A stretch of DNA of 64,000 bases from Amycolatopsis sp. EV170708-02-1 (GCF_022479115.1 NZ_CP092497.1:4588001-4652000); one strand, 5' to 3'. Positions 1-9,293 are shown, counted from the stretch's first letter. Numbers and translations: made by a program. The notes: generated from the letters alone by a model not told the origin.

Positions 1-313
1 CCTCGATCGCGCGGGCGACCGTGCCGCCCGGGTCGCCGTAGCCCGCTTCCAGATCGGCGGTGACCGGCAGATCGCCAGCCACCCGGACGATCAAGGCGAC
101 CTCGGCGATCATCTCGTCGCGGGGGATCACCTCACCGTCGGGATAGCCGCGGGCGGCGGCGATGCCGTGGCTCGGCGTGGCGAGCGCCTGGGTGCCGGGG
201 GTTTCGGCGACGACCTTCGCGGTGATCGCGTCCCAGACGTTGACGACGAGAAGCAGTTCGGGGGCGGCGTGCAACTCCTGCAGCCGCTTGGCCTTGTCGG
301 CGGTGGAAACCAT
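1..313 (-). CDS. Isocitrate lyase/PEP mutase family protein (partial, 3' end outside window)
   Basis: Reads leftward from ATG at 313 and runs off the window. The visible 104 residues begin MVSTADKAKRLQEL and contain NVWDAITAKVV and, near residue 90, PVTADLEAGYGD, the metal/substrate-binding loop of the PEP mutase/isocitrate lyase superfamily. These TIM-barrel enzymes cleave or form C-C or P-C bonds (2-methylisocitrate lyase, oxaloacetate decarboxylase, carboxyphosphonoenolpyruvate mutase). The specific reaction cannot be assigned because the C-terminal active-site residues lie outside the window. Confidence 0.85.
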   Translation of the reverse strand, partial: MVSTADKAKRLQELHAAPELLLVVNVWDAITAKVVAETPGTQALATPSHGIAAARGYPDGEVIPRDEMIAEVALIVRVAGDLPVTADLEAGYGDPGGTVARAIE

Positions 314-681
314 GTCTCCAATCTAGAGGGCGCCGCAAGGCGCGGGCACTCACGACACCGCGTGAGCGGATAGAGCCCGCTCGCCCTGGTCCGCCGGTCG
401 GTCCGGGATCGTTGCGGCCAAACGGACTCACCCGGCGTCCGGACCGCGAAGCCGAGGTACAGACCCGCGAAGAGTCCAAAGTGACCACCGCGGCCGCGGT
501 CACCGGTTTCCCCGTGAGTACGGGAATCACCGTCAGGATTCACCGGAGGCGGATCTCGTTCACGATCCGGGCTTCGTCACCGGCCGGTCAACGGCAACCA
601 CCGGTCAGATCTCAGGCTGGGATTTCTGATACGCGTCGGGCCAAGACCGCGACTGGTAGGGAAATCACCCGAGGAGGTCCC
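314..681. other. Intergenic region, divergent promoters
   Basis: About 370 bp between the PEP mutase-family gene and the EACC1 gene. It must hold both promoters, as the genes diverge. The rightward frame stays open upstream to 412, but that extension has no family-like sequence, whereas the GTG at 682 has a good ribosome-binding site. No RNA gene or repeat was recognised. Confidence 0.5.
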
Positions 682-1014
682 GTGGAACTTACGATCAACG
701 CGGCCGGCGACGAACAAGCGCTGACCGAGTTCTACAGCTGGCTCCGCGACGACGCCGACGTGGCCCGGTCCGCGACGATCAGGCTCGCGGGGTCCCGGAC
801 CACGGAGGAGATGGAGGTCTTCGAGGTCATCCGCATGTCCATCGGCTCCCTGACGGGGCTGGCGAACGTGGGGATCGCGTGGGGCAACTTTTTGCGCTCC
901 CGCAAGGAAGCACCGCCGTTCACCATCACGATCGAGGGTGAGCTGACCACCGAGCAGCGCGCCATGCTGCGGAACCTGGACCTGCCGTTCAGGCGGTCGG
1001 AGGATGTCGAATGA
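682..1014 (+). CDS. EACC1 (effector-associated constant component 1) family protein
   Basis: A 110-aa protein starting at GTG 682 behind GAGGAGG (671-677). It has the EACC1 layout: N-terminal beta strand (MELTINA), a FYSWLRDDADV segment near residues 17-27, a central small-residue hydrophobic helix ending in WGNFLRSRK, and a C-terminal strand FTITIEGEL. EACC1 proteins are described as the constant partner of variable effectors, often caspase-like peptidases or other EAD-linked effectors, in actinobacterial conflict systems. The next small frame overlaps its stop and looks like the stub of such an effector. Family assignment is by pattern recognition, without a database search. Confidence 0.75.
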   Translation: MELTINAAGDEQALTEFYSWLRDDADVARSATIRLAGSRTTEEMEVFEVIRMSIGSLTGLANVGIAWGNFLRSRKEAPPFTITIEGELTTEQRAMLRNLDLPFRRSEDVE

Positions 1015-1168
1015 CCTCACGCGGGCCTTGCCGCCAGTGATGACCGACCTGGTGCCCTGGGGACTGCCCGAGGGAGAGCGCTGCACCGCGTTCACCGGCG
1101 CACTCGTCGACATGCTGACGCGTGGTCTGAGGATCAAGCGATGTGGCTCGCCGCCGGGTCTTCGATGA
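1004..1168 (+). pseudogene. Caspase-like effector remnant coupled to EACC1
   Basis: A 54-codon frame whose ATG (1004) overlaps the end of the EACC1 gene, the usual coupling of EACC1 to its effector. It reads MSNDLTRALPPVMTD, then WGLPEGERCTAFTGALVDML, and stops at 1168. TAFTGAL followed by a Leu-rich helix is the typical region after the catalytic part of actinobacterial caspase-family proteins, whereas WGLP-E-RC resembles a motif near their start. No His/Cys catalytic core lies between. I infer a large in-frame internal deletion. It could also be an unrelated small gene. Confidence 0.45.
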
Positions 1169-1201
1169 CGGCGGCGAGCACGCACAGCCGCCGTCATCGA
1201 A
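1161..1201. terminator. Bidirectional hairpin terminator
   Basis: A perfect 15-bp inverted repeat (1161-1175 and 1187-1201; arms TTCGATGACGGCGGC / GCCGCCGTCATCGAA) with an 11-nt loop. It lies between the convergent EACC1 unit and the membrane-protein gene. There is no U-tract, as is common in actinomycetes. Confidence 0.75.
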
Positions 1202-1210
1202 GCGTCGTCG

Positions 1211-2125
1211 CTACCGGCCGGGCGGTGAGAAATGGTCGACCCGCACGGTGTCATTTTCCCGCACGGGGATGACCATCGCTTTCCCCTTCTCCCAGCTTTG
1301 GGATATCAGAAAGAAGTGATTGTTGTTGTAGGTGAGGAGGCGCAGGCCGTCATAGCGATAGTGGAAGTACTGCTCGGGCGAGGGGTCGTAGCTCAGCTGG
1401 ACGCCCTTGCCGCCGATGTCCAGCCTTCTCGTGCTGTGAAGCCGGATCGCCGGGCGCTCCTGCAGCATCCGCGCGTCATTGACGGCGATCGTACGACCGA
1501 CATATTCGGCATATTTCTGGCCGACGAGCAAAAGGCTGCAGAAACAAAGGAAGACCAGAGCGAAGACACGGATTCGGTGCCCGGGTTCGCGCTCGGTGCG
1601 AGATCTGTCGAGGTGTGCGCCATAGCCCAGGATCCCCGCGCCGAGGAAGATCAGGAGCGGGGGGAGCCCGTTCTGCGGCCAGCCGGGAGTGATGTTCACC
1701 AGGACACCGATGGCACCGAGGACGAGCAGGATGCCTCCGGTCGGCCCGGCCGCCGAAAGGACCCGTTCGATCGTTCTCCGGCCGCGGTCGTGCCGCGGAC
1801 GATCCAACGCACGGACGAGACGCCGGTTGAGAGCGAGGAAGGCGGTCGTGCAGACGGCGAACACCAAAGCAGGCCCGGTGACCGAATTCAGGCTCCGCAG
1901 AAGATAGTCCACGGGTGTGGCACTCAGCCGGCTGATGTCCACTCCGAAGTAGTCTGTCGTGGCGCGGGCGCGATTCCACCCGATCAAGTACAGGAGCGCG
2001 ACCAGGACCGCACCCTGGGTCACGAACGTCACGACGGCCGGCCAGGTCTTTTGCCTCGTTTCCTCGCGCGCTGGGACAGAGGGCTGAATTTTCCGGAACC
2101 GGACTACGCGGTGGTAGGTGCCCAT
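1211..2125 (-). CDS. Polytopic membrane protein of unknown function
   Basis: A 304-aa protein with about four or five hydrophobic segments: near 27-46 (VVTFVTQGAVLVALLYLIGW), 85-105, 135-150 (GGILLVLGAIGVLVNI), 160-172 and 192-210. A hydrophilic C-terminal domain of about 95 residues follows. ATG 2125 is preferred over the in-frame ATG 2143 because it overlaps the stop of the upstream lipoprotein (TGATG) and follows GGTGGG; the two genes are therefore probably coupled. I do not recognise a family. Confidence 0.7.
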   Translation of the reverse strand: MGTYHRVVRFRKIQPSVPAREETRQKTWPAVVTFVTQGAVLVALLYLIGWNRARATTDYFGVDISRLSATPVDYLLRSLNSVTGPALVFAVCTTAFLALNRRLVRALDRPRHDRGRRTIERVLSAAGPTGGILLVLGAIGVLVNITPGWPQNGLPPLLIFLGAGILGYGAHLDRSRTEREPGHRIRVFALVFLCFCSLLLVGQKYAEYVGRTIAVNDARMLQERPAIRLHSTRRLDIGGKGVQLSYDPSPEQYFHYRYDGLRLLTYNNNHFFLISQSWEKGKAMVIPVRENDTVRVDHFSPPGR

Positions 2126-2565
2126 CAGTAGCAGACCCACCATTGTTCGGTGATGTAGTACTCACATGGAGCATTCTGGGGCCGGGTAGGCGAAGTCGTC
2201 GTCGGTGGCTCGTCACTCTCGACAGGGACCGGGACGAACCGATCCGGCTTCACCTCGGTCGCGCGGTGCGGTCCCGTACCGGTCGGCGTAGCGGGTTGTT
2301 CTCGGTTCCTGCCGAATCGGGTATCCGGGGGAGAGGGCGGCGTCGTAATGGCCGACGGGGAGACGCTGGACGAGGGGACGGGGACGTGTGGCGTTTCCGG
2401 CACGATCGTGGCGGGGACGCTCGGCCGAGGGTCTGTCTGTCGTGGCTGTTCAGGTGGTGTTGGGGTGCTGCAGGCGGACGAAAGAGCCGCTACGGCGAAC
2501 CCGAGAATCGAGAGCAGTCGGTTTGTCACCTGCGTCAGGTGCGGACGGTGATCGCCTGAGTACAT
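2125..2565 (-). CDS. Small Pro/Thr-rich lipoprotein
   Basis: A 146-aa protein with an N-terminal hydrophobic segment (LLSILGFAVAALSSAC) ending in a lipobox-like LSSAC, so it is probably exported and lipidated. The body is low-complexity Pro/Thr/Ser, a cell-wall-spanning type, and it ends in a short aromatic tail (CEYYITEQWWVCY) with two Cys that could pair. A GTG 36 nt downstream of ATG 2565 would give a more compact signal peptide. The last codon overlaps the start of the membrane-protein gene, suggesting joint function. Confidence 0.6.
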   Translation of the reverse strand: MYSGDHRPHLTQVTNRLLSILGFAVAALSSACSTPTPPEQPRQTDPRPSVPATIVPETPHVPVPSSSVSPSAITTPPSPPDTRFGRNREQPATPTGTGPHRATEVKPDRFVPVPVESDEPPTTTSPTRPQNAPCEYYITEQWWVCY

Positions 2566-2595
2566 CGATCGATCTCATTCACCGGAAAGAGTGAG

Positions 2596-3840
2596 TCAAG
2601 CCCCGCTTCCCAGCCACCGCAGCGTTTCCAGTGCCACGGCCACGTCCACCGCGTTCTCCGCCAACGGCCGGGGAAGCAGTTCGTCGGCCCGCGCCAGCCG
2701 CCGGACGACGGTGTTCCGGTGGGTGTAGAGCCGTTCCGCGGTCCGTGTCGTGTTGCCCAGCTCGTGCACGTAGGTCCGCACGGTCTCCCGGGTTTCGGCG
2801 TCGGCGTGCCGGAGTTCGCCGAGGGTGTCGGCGATGAACTCGTCCGCCTGCGCCGGATCGCCGGTGAGCAGCACGAGCAGCTGGATGTCCTGGTACCGCG
2901 CGATCTGCTGCGGCGAGGTGAGCCGGGCGAGCATCCGCTGGGTCGCGGCGGCGTCCAGGTGGCTGCGGCGGAAACCGTCGATCCCGCTGCCGGGCCGCCC
3001 GAGCGCGACCCGGACGTCCGCGTGCGGCGCGAGGTCTTCGGCGAGCCGGTCCGTGCGCGGCGGCGTCCGGCCGGGCAGCCAGACCCACAGCGCGGCGGCG
3101 CTGGCGACGACGGTCAGCCGGTGTGAGGCGCCGCTGGCCCGCATCAGCGTTTCCGCGGCGGTTTCGAGCTGCTGGGACGACGGGGTGGCCGAGCCGCTCC
3201 AGACGATCGCGGCCGTATGCGGGCCCGCGAGCGGGTAGCCGAGCTGGGCTTCGGCCCGCGACCGGCTGATGGGCGCGCCTTCCAGCAGCAGCGTGACCGT
3301 CGCCCGCCGTTCGGCGTGGGCGCCGCGGGTCAGCTCCGTGCGTTCGGCGGCCATCCGTTCCGACACCGCGGCGACGGTGTCCTCGATGAACGTGGTGATG
3401 GACAGCGACGACACGTCGAGCAGTTCGCGCAGCAGGACCGGATCCGACGTGAGGTCGAAACAGATCTCGATCCACCGCCGCCAGGCCACCCCCTGCGCCC
3501 GCCGATACGCGTCGAGGCCGCCGGAGTCGAAGCCGCGGCGCACCATGTCGCGGGCGCCGTCGAGCACTTCCTGGTTCAGGTTGGCGGCGACGCGTTCGCC
3601 GGGACGCTGCACGTTGGCGGCCGCCCAGTGCAGCAGATTCGCCAGATTCGCGCGTTTGGTCCCCTCGGTGAGCACGGGGTCCTCGGCGACCGCGCGCATG
3701 CTGTCGCCGCCGAGGGAGGCCTCGTGCAGCTCCTCGATCCATTCGGCGCGAGGATGCAGCACGATTTCCGCGCCTTGCCGGAAGAGGTCACGAGCCTCGG
3801 GGGACAGGGTCGGCCACGGTGATGTGGCACTTTGCACCAT
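2596..3840 (-). CDS. PucR-family transcriptional regulator
   Basis: A 414-aa protein. The N-terminal and central parts match the sensory/GGDEF-like region of PucR-type regulators (for example SRSRAEAQLGYPLAGPHTA). The C-terminus has the PucR helix-turn-helix: TVRTYVHELGNTTRTAERLY followed by THRNTVVRRLARADELL. Such regulators often control nearby catabolic genes. It is divergent from the monooxygenase/hydrolase/SDR operon that starts 90 bp away, so control of that operon is a reasonable inference. Start is ATG 3840. Confidence 0.88.
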   Translation of the reverse strand: MVQSATSPWPTLSPEARDLFRQGAEIVLHPRAEWIEELHEASLGGDSMRAVAEDPVLTEGTKRANLANLLHWAAANVQRPGERVAANLNQEVLDGARDMVRRGFDSGGLDAYRRAQGVAWRRWIEICFDLTSDPVLLRELLDVSSLSITTFIEDTVAAVSERMAAERTELTRGAHAERRATVTLLLEGAPISRSRAEAQLGYPLAGPHTAAIVWSGSATPSSQQLETAAETLMRASGASHRLTVVASAAALWVWLPGRTPPRTDRLAEDLAPHADVRVALGRPGSGIDGFRRSHLDAAATQRMLARLTSPQQIARYQDIQLLVLLTGDPAQADEFIADTLGELRHADAETRETVRTYVHELGNTTRTAERLYTHRNTVVRRLARADELLPRPLAENAVDVAVALETLRWLGSGA

Positions 3841-3929
3841 GAGGGCATCATGAGGGTGCAGATAGGGCTAGCGCAACTCCCCGGTCGACCCGCATCGTGG
3901 AGGGAACCGAGACGAGGCTGGAGTACCGC

Positions 3930-5424
3930 ATGACGACGAGCACACCCGTCGAGCACCTCGACGTGGGTCATCATCGGTGCCGGGATTTCCGGGATCGGGG
4001 CCGCGCGCTACCTGAAGACCGAGAACCCGGGCAAGACCTTCGCCATCCTGGAGGCCCGCGGCACGTCCGGCGGCACCTGGGACCTGTTCCGCTACCCGGG
4101 CATCCGCTCCGACTCCGACCTCCACACCTTCGGCTACGAGTTCAAGCCGTGGCGGGACAAGCAGTCCATCGCCGACGCGCCCCGGATCCTGTCATACCTG
4201 CGCGAGACGATCACCGAGAACGGGATCGAGCCCAGCATCCGCTACCACCACAAGCTGCTCTCCGCCGCCTGGTCGAGTGACGAGGCGCGCTGGCTGCTCG
4301 AGATCGAGCGGACCGACACCGGCGAGCGCACCCGGCTCAGCGCGGGCTGGCTGTTCAACGCGGGCGGCTACTACCGCTACGACGAGGGCTTCACGCCGCG
4401 TTTCGAGGGCCGGGACCGCTTCGCCGGGACGATCGTGCACCCGCAGCACTGGCCGGAAGACCTCGACTACGCGGGCAAGCGCGTCGTCGTGATCGGCAGC
4501 GGCGCCACCGCGGTCACCCTGATCCCGGCGATGGCGGGCACCGCGGCGCACGTGACGATGCTGCAGCGCACCCCGACCTACGTCATGCCGGTGCCGCGCG
4601 AGGACAAGATCGCGAACGGCCTGCGCAAGATCCTCGGCGACGAGCGGGCGTACGCGCTCACCCGCCGCAAGAACATCCGCAAGGGACTGGCGGTCTGGCA
4701 GTTCTGCCAGAAGTTTCCGAAGACCGCCCGCGGGCTCATCCGGTACGTCAACAAGAAACAGCTTCCGAAGGACTATCCGGTCGACGAGCACTTCAACCCG
4801 CCGTACGACCCGTGGGACCAGCGGTTGTGCGCCGTGCCCGGCGGCGACCTGTTCGCCGCCATCCGCAAGGGGCAGGCGGACGTCGTCACCGACAGGATCA
4901 AGACCTTCACCGAGAAGGGCATCCTGCTCGAATCCGGGCGCGAGCTGGAGGCGGACATCATCGTCACCGCCACCGGCCTGAACCTCCAGGTGTTCGGCGG
5001 CGCCACGCTCAGCGTCGACGGGAAACCGGTGATCCTGCCGGAAACCGTCGCGTACAAGGGAATGATGCTCTCCGGCGTGCCGAACGCCGCGTTCGCGATC
5101 GGCTACACGAACTCGTCGTGGACGCTGAAGATCGGCCTGCTGTGCGAGCACTTCTGCCGCCTGCTGACGCATATGGACACTCACGGCTACGACGTCTGCC
5201 GCCCCGTCCTCGCCGATCCGGACATGCCGACGAAACCGTTCCTGGACTTCGCCGCCGGATACGTCCAGCGCGCTCTCGACCAGCTCCCGCGTCAGGGCGA
5301 CCGCATGCCGTGGCTGACGTCGATGAGCTACCACTCGGACATCAAACTGCTGCGCGCGGACGACATCACCGATCCCGAGCTGCACTTCACCCGTGCCGAG
5401 GTCCGGGAAGCGGTGAGCTCGTGA
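3930..5424 (+). CDS. EthA-family FAD-dependent (Baeyer-Villiger type) monooxygenase, frameshifted
   Basis: The protein aligns throughout with mycobacterial EthA-type monooxygenases: dinucleotide-binding [44 protein letters not shown], second Rossmann motif [23 protein letters not shown]-like [21 protein letters not shown] and [10 protein letters not shown]. Such enzymes insert oxygen into ketones or oxidise sulfur using NADPH. The start ATG 3930 is in a different frame: the sequence reads GAC-GTG-GGT where GAC-GTG-GTC is expected, so one extra G lies at 3964-3967. No alternative start exists in the main frame near the N-terminus. The total length, about 497 residues, is normal for the family. 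The stop overlaps the next start. Confidence 0.85.
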
Positions 5425-6320
5425 CCGACGGCTTCGCCGACCTGCCCCGCGGCCCGAAGATCTGTTACCGCGACGACGGCCCGGCCGACGGGGTGCCGCT
5501 GCTGCTGATCGCCGGCCTCGGCCTGGATCTCACGTCGTGGCCGCGGCCGATGATCGAGGGGTTCACCGGCCGCGGCTTCCGCGTCGTCCGGTTCGACAAC
5601 CGCGACGCGGGCTGTTCGGATCGCATCAAGGCGCCGAACCCGGGCAAGCTCCGGCAGCTGCTGGCCAAACCGCTGCCCGGCGCGTACGACCTCGGCGACA
5701 TGGCGGCGGACACCGTCGGCCTGCTGGACCATCTGGGCATCGAGAAGACGCATTTGGTCGGCATGTCGATGGGCGGCATGATCGCCCAGACCGTCGCCGC
5801 CCGGAACCCCGGGCGCGTCCTGTCGCTGACGTCGATCTTCTCCACCACCGGCCATCGCCGGGTCGGGCAGCCGGCGAAGTCGACGTTGGTGCGCATGGCG
5901 AGGCGGCCCGCCCAGACGGTCGAGGAATCCGTCGCCGGGCACCTGTCGCTGATGGGCCACCTCGGTTCGGCCTCGTTCCCGCTGGACAAGGACGTCGAAA
6001 CGGCCTGGGCCGAGGGACTGTGGGAACGCGCCGGGGGACGGCGCGCCCGCAGCGGCATCGCCCGCCAGATCGGCGCGATCCAGGCCAGCGGCGACCGCAC
6101 CGCCGAACTCACGCGCATCACCTGCCCGACGGTCGTGGTCCACGGCGACACCGACCGGATGGTCCACCACAGCGGCGGTCGCGCGACCGCCAAAGCCATC
6201 AAGGGTTCCCGCTACGTCGAGATCCCGGGGATGGGCCACCACATCGCCCCGGACCTCGTCGACCGGCTCGTCGAGCTCACCGCCGAAGTGGCCCTCGACC
6301 CGGCAGGAGAAACCCGATGA
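5421..6320 (+). CDS. Alpha/beta-fold hydrolase
   Basis: A 299-aa hydrolase starting at GTG 5421, which overlaps the monooxygenase stop (GTGA). Seen are the oxyanion strand [15 protein letters not shown], nucleophile elbow GMSMGGM (Ser near 113), acid [10 protein letters not shown] and histidine GMGHHI, giving a complete Ser-Asp-His triad. Coupled to a Baeyer-Villiger-type monooxygenase, it plausibly hydrolyses the ester or lactone product; this is inference from context. Cap-domain residues are not diagnostic of substrate. Confidence 0.88.
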   Translation: MTDGFADLPRGPKICYRDDGPADGVPLLLIAGLGLDLTSWPRPMIEGFTGRGFRVVRFDNRDAGCSDRIKAPNPGKLRQLLAKPLPGAYDLGDMAADTVGLLDHLGIEKTHLVGMSMGGMIAQTVAARNPGRVLSLTSIFSTTGHRRVGQPAKSTLVRMARRPAQTVEESVAGHLSLMGHLGSASFPLDKDVETAWAEGLWERAGGRRARSGIARQIGAIQASGDRTAELTRITCPTVVVHGDTDRMVHHSGGRATAKAIKGSRYVEIPGMGHHIAPDLVDRLVELTAEVALDPAGETR

Positions 6321-7165
6321 GCAGTGTTCGCGGCAAGGTCGCCGTCGTCACCGGCGCCGGTTCCGGCATCGGCCGTCAGCTGGCCCTCGAACTCGCGCGG
6401 CGCGGAGCCCGGCTCGCGGTGTCCGATGTGGACGAAAGCGGGCTGGCCGAGACCGTCTCCCAGGTCAAGGCCCTCGCTGCGGAAGTGCAGGGCGCCACGC
6501 TGGACGTCAGCGACCGCGCGGCCGTGCGGGAGTACGCGGCCACTGTCGCCGAACAGTTCGGTGTGGTGCACCAGATCTACAACAACGCGGGGATCGCGGG
6601 CGGCGGGCAGACCGTGCTCGATGCCGAATGGGAACTGTACGACCGCACGCTCGCGGTCAACCTCTTCGGCGTCATCAACGGCACCAAGGCCTTCTTGCCG
6701 CATCTGATCGATTCCGGCGACGGACAGGTCGTGAACATCTCCAGCCTCAACGGCTTCATGGCCCAGCCCACGCTCAGCGCCTACTGCGCCAGCAAGTTCG
6801 GCGTCCGCGGCTTCACCGAAGCGTTGCGCACGGAGATGATCGCGGGCAGGCATCCGGTGCGGGTCACGGTCGTCCACCCGGGCGGGGTCAAGACCGGCAT
6901 CGCCTCGGCGGCGTTGAAGGAAGCCGAGGCCCGCGGCATCGAGCCGACCGCCGAACAGCGGGAACGCGTCCGCGTGTACAACGAAAAGCTGCTGAAGATG
7001 CCGGCGGATCAGGCCGCCCGCATCATCGTCGACGGGGTCGAGGCGGGGAAACCGCGGGTGCTCGTCGGAAACGACGCGAAACTGGTCGACCGGCTCGTCC
7101 GCCTGCTTCCGCGCCGGTATCCGAAGCTGATCGTCGATTTCGAACGGCGGCGCCTCGCCCGCTAG
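6317..7165 (+). CDS. SDR-family NAD(P)-dependent oxidoreductase
   Basis: A 282-aa classical short-chain dehydrogenase/reductase coupled to the hydrolase gene by ATGA. Motifs in order: VVTGAGSGIGRQLA cofactor loop, NNAGIAGGG, NISSLNG with catalytic Ser, YCASKFGVRGF with the YxxxK dyad, and HPGGVKTGI. An Asp after the second strand (VSDVDES) suggests NAD preference. It completes a three-gene operon with the monooxygenase and hydrolase and probably interconverts the alcohol and ketone of that pathway. Its TAG shares bases with the stop of the convergent TetR gene. Confidence 0.9.
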   Translation: MSSVRGKVAVVTGAGSGIGRQLALELARRGARLAVSDVDESGLAETVSQVKALAAEVQGATLDVSDRAAVREYAATVAEQFGVVHQIYNNAGIAGGGQTVLDAEWELYDRTLAVNLFGVINGTKAFLPHLIDSGDGQVVNISSLNGFMAQPTLSAYCASKFGVRGFTEALRTEMIAGRHPVRVTVVHPGGVKTGIASAALKEAEARGIEPTAEQRERVRVYNEKLLKMPADQAARIIVDGVEAGKPRVLVGNDAKLVDRLVRLLPRRYPKLIVDFERRRLAR

Positions 7166-7815
7166 GCCTCGACGCTCCGATGCCCGAACAGGCCGAGGAG
7201 CCACGTGTAGCGGACGGCTTCCCGTGCCTGGTCGTAGGCGTCCGGAGTGCCGATCCAAATGGCCTGCGTGATCAACTCGATGGTGGCGGCGACGACCGTC
7301 CGCGCGGTGAACGGCGGCGGTGACGGCAGCGCGGGATCGGTGGCGCGCAGCCATTCCGCCGTCCGGTCGAAGACGGCCTCCCCGGCGCGCAAGGTTTTCT
7401 CCCGCGCTTCGAGCCCCGCGTCGCCGAGCGCGTAGATCTCCAGCAGCGCGGCGCGGACGGCGGTCGGCCGCCGATGCACGTAGTCGACGAGGAAATCGCA
7501 GCAGACGGCGACGGCGTCCAGCGGAGTCGCGGCCTCGGCGCCCACGGCGACGCCCTGAGTGATGAACTCGGTGGTGATCTCGCGATAGGCGGCGAGGAAC
7601 GCGTCCTGTTTGCCGGTGAACTGCTCGTAGAACGAGGTCCGTGACACGCCCGCCGTGGCGGTGATGTGGCCGACCGTGGTGGCGACGTAGCCGCGTTTGC
7701 CGGTGTTCTCCAGTACCGCGTCGATCAGCCGGGCGCGCTGTGTTCCGGCGACCTCGTCGCGGCTGAGGTTGTGCGGCCCCTTCGGCAGCTTGCGGTGCTC
7801 GGTCACGTGCGGCAC
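7162..7815 (-). CDS. TetR/AcrR-family transcriptional regulator
   Basis: A 217-aa protein with an N-terminal TetR HTH: RARLIDAVLENTGKRGYVAT, then TVGHITATAGVSRTSFYEQF, then a long helical ligand-binding region with AVCCDFLVDYVHRRP. The stop overlaps that of the convergent SDR gene (CTAG, 7162-7165). A GTG 12 nt downstream of the ATG is an alternative start. It may control the neighbouring catabolic operon; no operator was identified. Confidence 0.85.
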   Translation of the reverse strand: MPHVTEHRKLPKGPHNLSRDEVAGTQRARLIDAVLENTGKRGYVATTVGHITATAGVSRTSFYEQFTGKQDAFLAAYREITTEFITQGVAVGAEAATPLDAVAVCCDFLVDYVHRRPTAVRAALLEIYALGDAGLEAREKTLRAGEAVFDRTAEWLRATDPALPSPPPFTARTVVAATIELITQAIWIGTPDAYDQAREAVRYTWLLGLFGHRSVEA

Positions 7816-7833
7816 CGTACCCGGTCCCGGAAA

Positions 7834-7886
7834 TCCGTGAAGGCCTCCTTAAGGGACCCAGAGTCCCTCAAGGAGGCCTTCACGGA
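7834..7886. repeat. Intergenic palindrome (GTGAAGGCCTCCTT type), probable bidirectional terminator
   Basis: A 23-bp inverted repeat with one mismatch (7834-7856 and 7864-7886) around a 7-nt loop; arm core GTGAAGGCCTCCTTAAGGGA. A related palindrome with GTGAAGGCCCCCTTCCCTCGG arms lies at 60595-60646. It sits between TetR, whose start points at it, and the 3' end of the lipase gene, so it can terminate the lipase transcript. Confidence 0.65.
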
Positions 7887-7894
7887 CCGAGCGG

Positions 7895-9205
7895 TCAGCT
7901 GACCGGCACCTCCGGGGCAAGGGAGTTGCCGGGCGCGATCTTCCCGCAGCTGGACGGCGCGGCCTTGCCCGCGAACCGGTCGTTGAGCCAGCCGATGGCC
8001 TGCGGCGCCCAGGCGACGGCTGCCCCGACGTGGCTCAGCAGGTTGTACTGGTCGTACTTGATCGACTTGTTGCCGGTGTCGCAGTACTGCCGGGCGAGCG
8101 AGCGCACGTCACCGGCGACCATCACGCCGTCACCGGTGCCGATCCCCGGCGGGTTGCCGAAAGTGCCTTCCACGACACCGTTGTTGCCCTGCGCGATGTA
8201 GCCGGGCACGGTGGGCGTCGGCGCGGAGCCGAGGTTGATCTTGTTCACGGCCTCGACGTACGGCAGCACCTTGTTCGGGTTCGTGTACTCGGGTTTGACG
8301 AATTTCTCCCACGTCAGCCCGGGATAACGGCCGAGCGCGTCGACGATCGACGCCTTCTCCATGTCCTTGAGCACCTGCAGGCCGTAAGAATTCGCGTACG
8401 GCTTGAGATCGATGCCGAAGGAACGCGAGACGCCGATGAGCGCCATCGGAATGACCCCGGTCCACGCGACGCTTCCGTTGACGTACTTGAGATTGTGCGA
8501 CGGCTTGACGAGCACTCCGCCTTCGGTGAAGCCGACGAGATTCCGGTTGACCTCGGGCGCGTAATCCGGCGCGAGCGCCGCCGCCCAGCCCGTCGCGATG
8601 GCGCCGCCCGAATAGCCGATGAGCCCGAAGCGGGTTTTGTCGTTCATCCCCGTCCCCGGCGACCTCGTCGCGGCACGGATGGAATCGAGGGTGTTCGTCC
8701 CGTATTCCGGCCCGGCGGCGAAGTTCGCCTTCTGGCCTTCGGTGTCGGGGATGACGACGTTGTAGCCCAGCAACAGGGCGGGCGCGATGAACAGCGACTC
8801 CGCGTTCGCGATCAGGCCGCCGAGCGAGACGTCGCCGGCGATCGCCCTCGACGGGCCGTGTTCGGGATTCAGCGAATCGTAGAACGATTGGTACGAAACG
8901 GCTTTGGTGCTGTCGCCGGTGAGACTGCGCAGCACCGAGGTGACGTTGGCGGACGGCTTCCCCTGCGCGTCGGTGGACCGGTAGAGCAACTGGGTCACCT
9001 TGAGCGGCGTGGCAATGCCGATGACGTGGTAATTGAGCGTCCGGGTCTTCAAAACGGTCCCGGGGCTGTACGACGACAACGGTTCGCTGCCGTCGTAGCT
9101 GTAGAACGGGTCGGTGGCGGGGGCGGCGGAAGCGGCGGGCGCGGCGGCGAAACCGACGATGAGGGCGATCGCGACGGCCAGCAGGCGAGCGGGCTTTCGG
9201 GTCAT
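7895..9205 (-). CDS. Secreted lipase of the LIP/secretory lipase family
   Basis: A 436-aa protein starting at ATG 9205 behind AGGGGAG. The signal peptide MTRKPARLLAVAIALIVGFA ends in an AxA site (ASAAP). The mature part has the secretory-lipase layout: PDTEGQKANFAAGPEYG, nucleophile elbow GYSGGAIATGWAA, ARQYCDTGNKS and LSHVGAAVAWAP near the C-terminus, providing Ser and His. These enzymes hydrolyse triacylglycerols or other esters outside the cell. It is monocistronic, followed by the palindrome at 7834-7886. Confidence 0.85.
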   Translation of the reverse strand: MTRKPARLLAVAIALIVGFAAAPAASAAPATDPFYSYDGSEPLSSYSPGTVLKTRTLNYHVIGIATPLKVTQLLYRSTDAQGKPSANVTSVLRSLTGDSTKAVSYQSFYDSLNPEHGPSRAIAGDVSLGGLIANAESLFIAPALLLGYNVVIPDTEGQKANFAAGPEYGTNTLDSIRAATRSPGTGMNDKTRFGLIGYSGGAIATGWAAALAPDYAPEVNRNLVGFTEGGVLVKPSHNLKYVNGSVAWTGVIPMALIGVSRSFGIDLKPYANSYGLQVLKDMEKASIVDALGRYPGLTWEKFVKPEYTNPNKVLPYVEAVNKINLGSAPTPTVPGYIAQGNNGVVEGTFGNPPGIGTGDGVMVAGDVRSLARQYCDTGNKSIKYDQYNLLSHVGAAVAWAPQAIGWLNDRFAGKAAPSSCGKIAPGNSLAPEVPVS

Positions 9206-9293
9206 GACTCCCCTTTGAATCATGAAGTGGATCACGTTTGGATTCCCGGAACCTACCAGCCGGTAACCGATGATGTACAGGGCGGTACATCAT

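Noticed and set aside
412..681. An N-terminal extension of the EACC1 gene
   Set aside because: The extension is basic and low in structure, whereas GTG 682 has a good ribosome-binding site and starts exactly at the family's first strand.
4192..5385. A 397-codon open frame antisense to the EthA-like gene
   Set aside because: It has no domain pattern and mirrors a gene with many conserved monooxygenase motifs.
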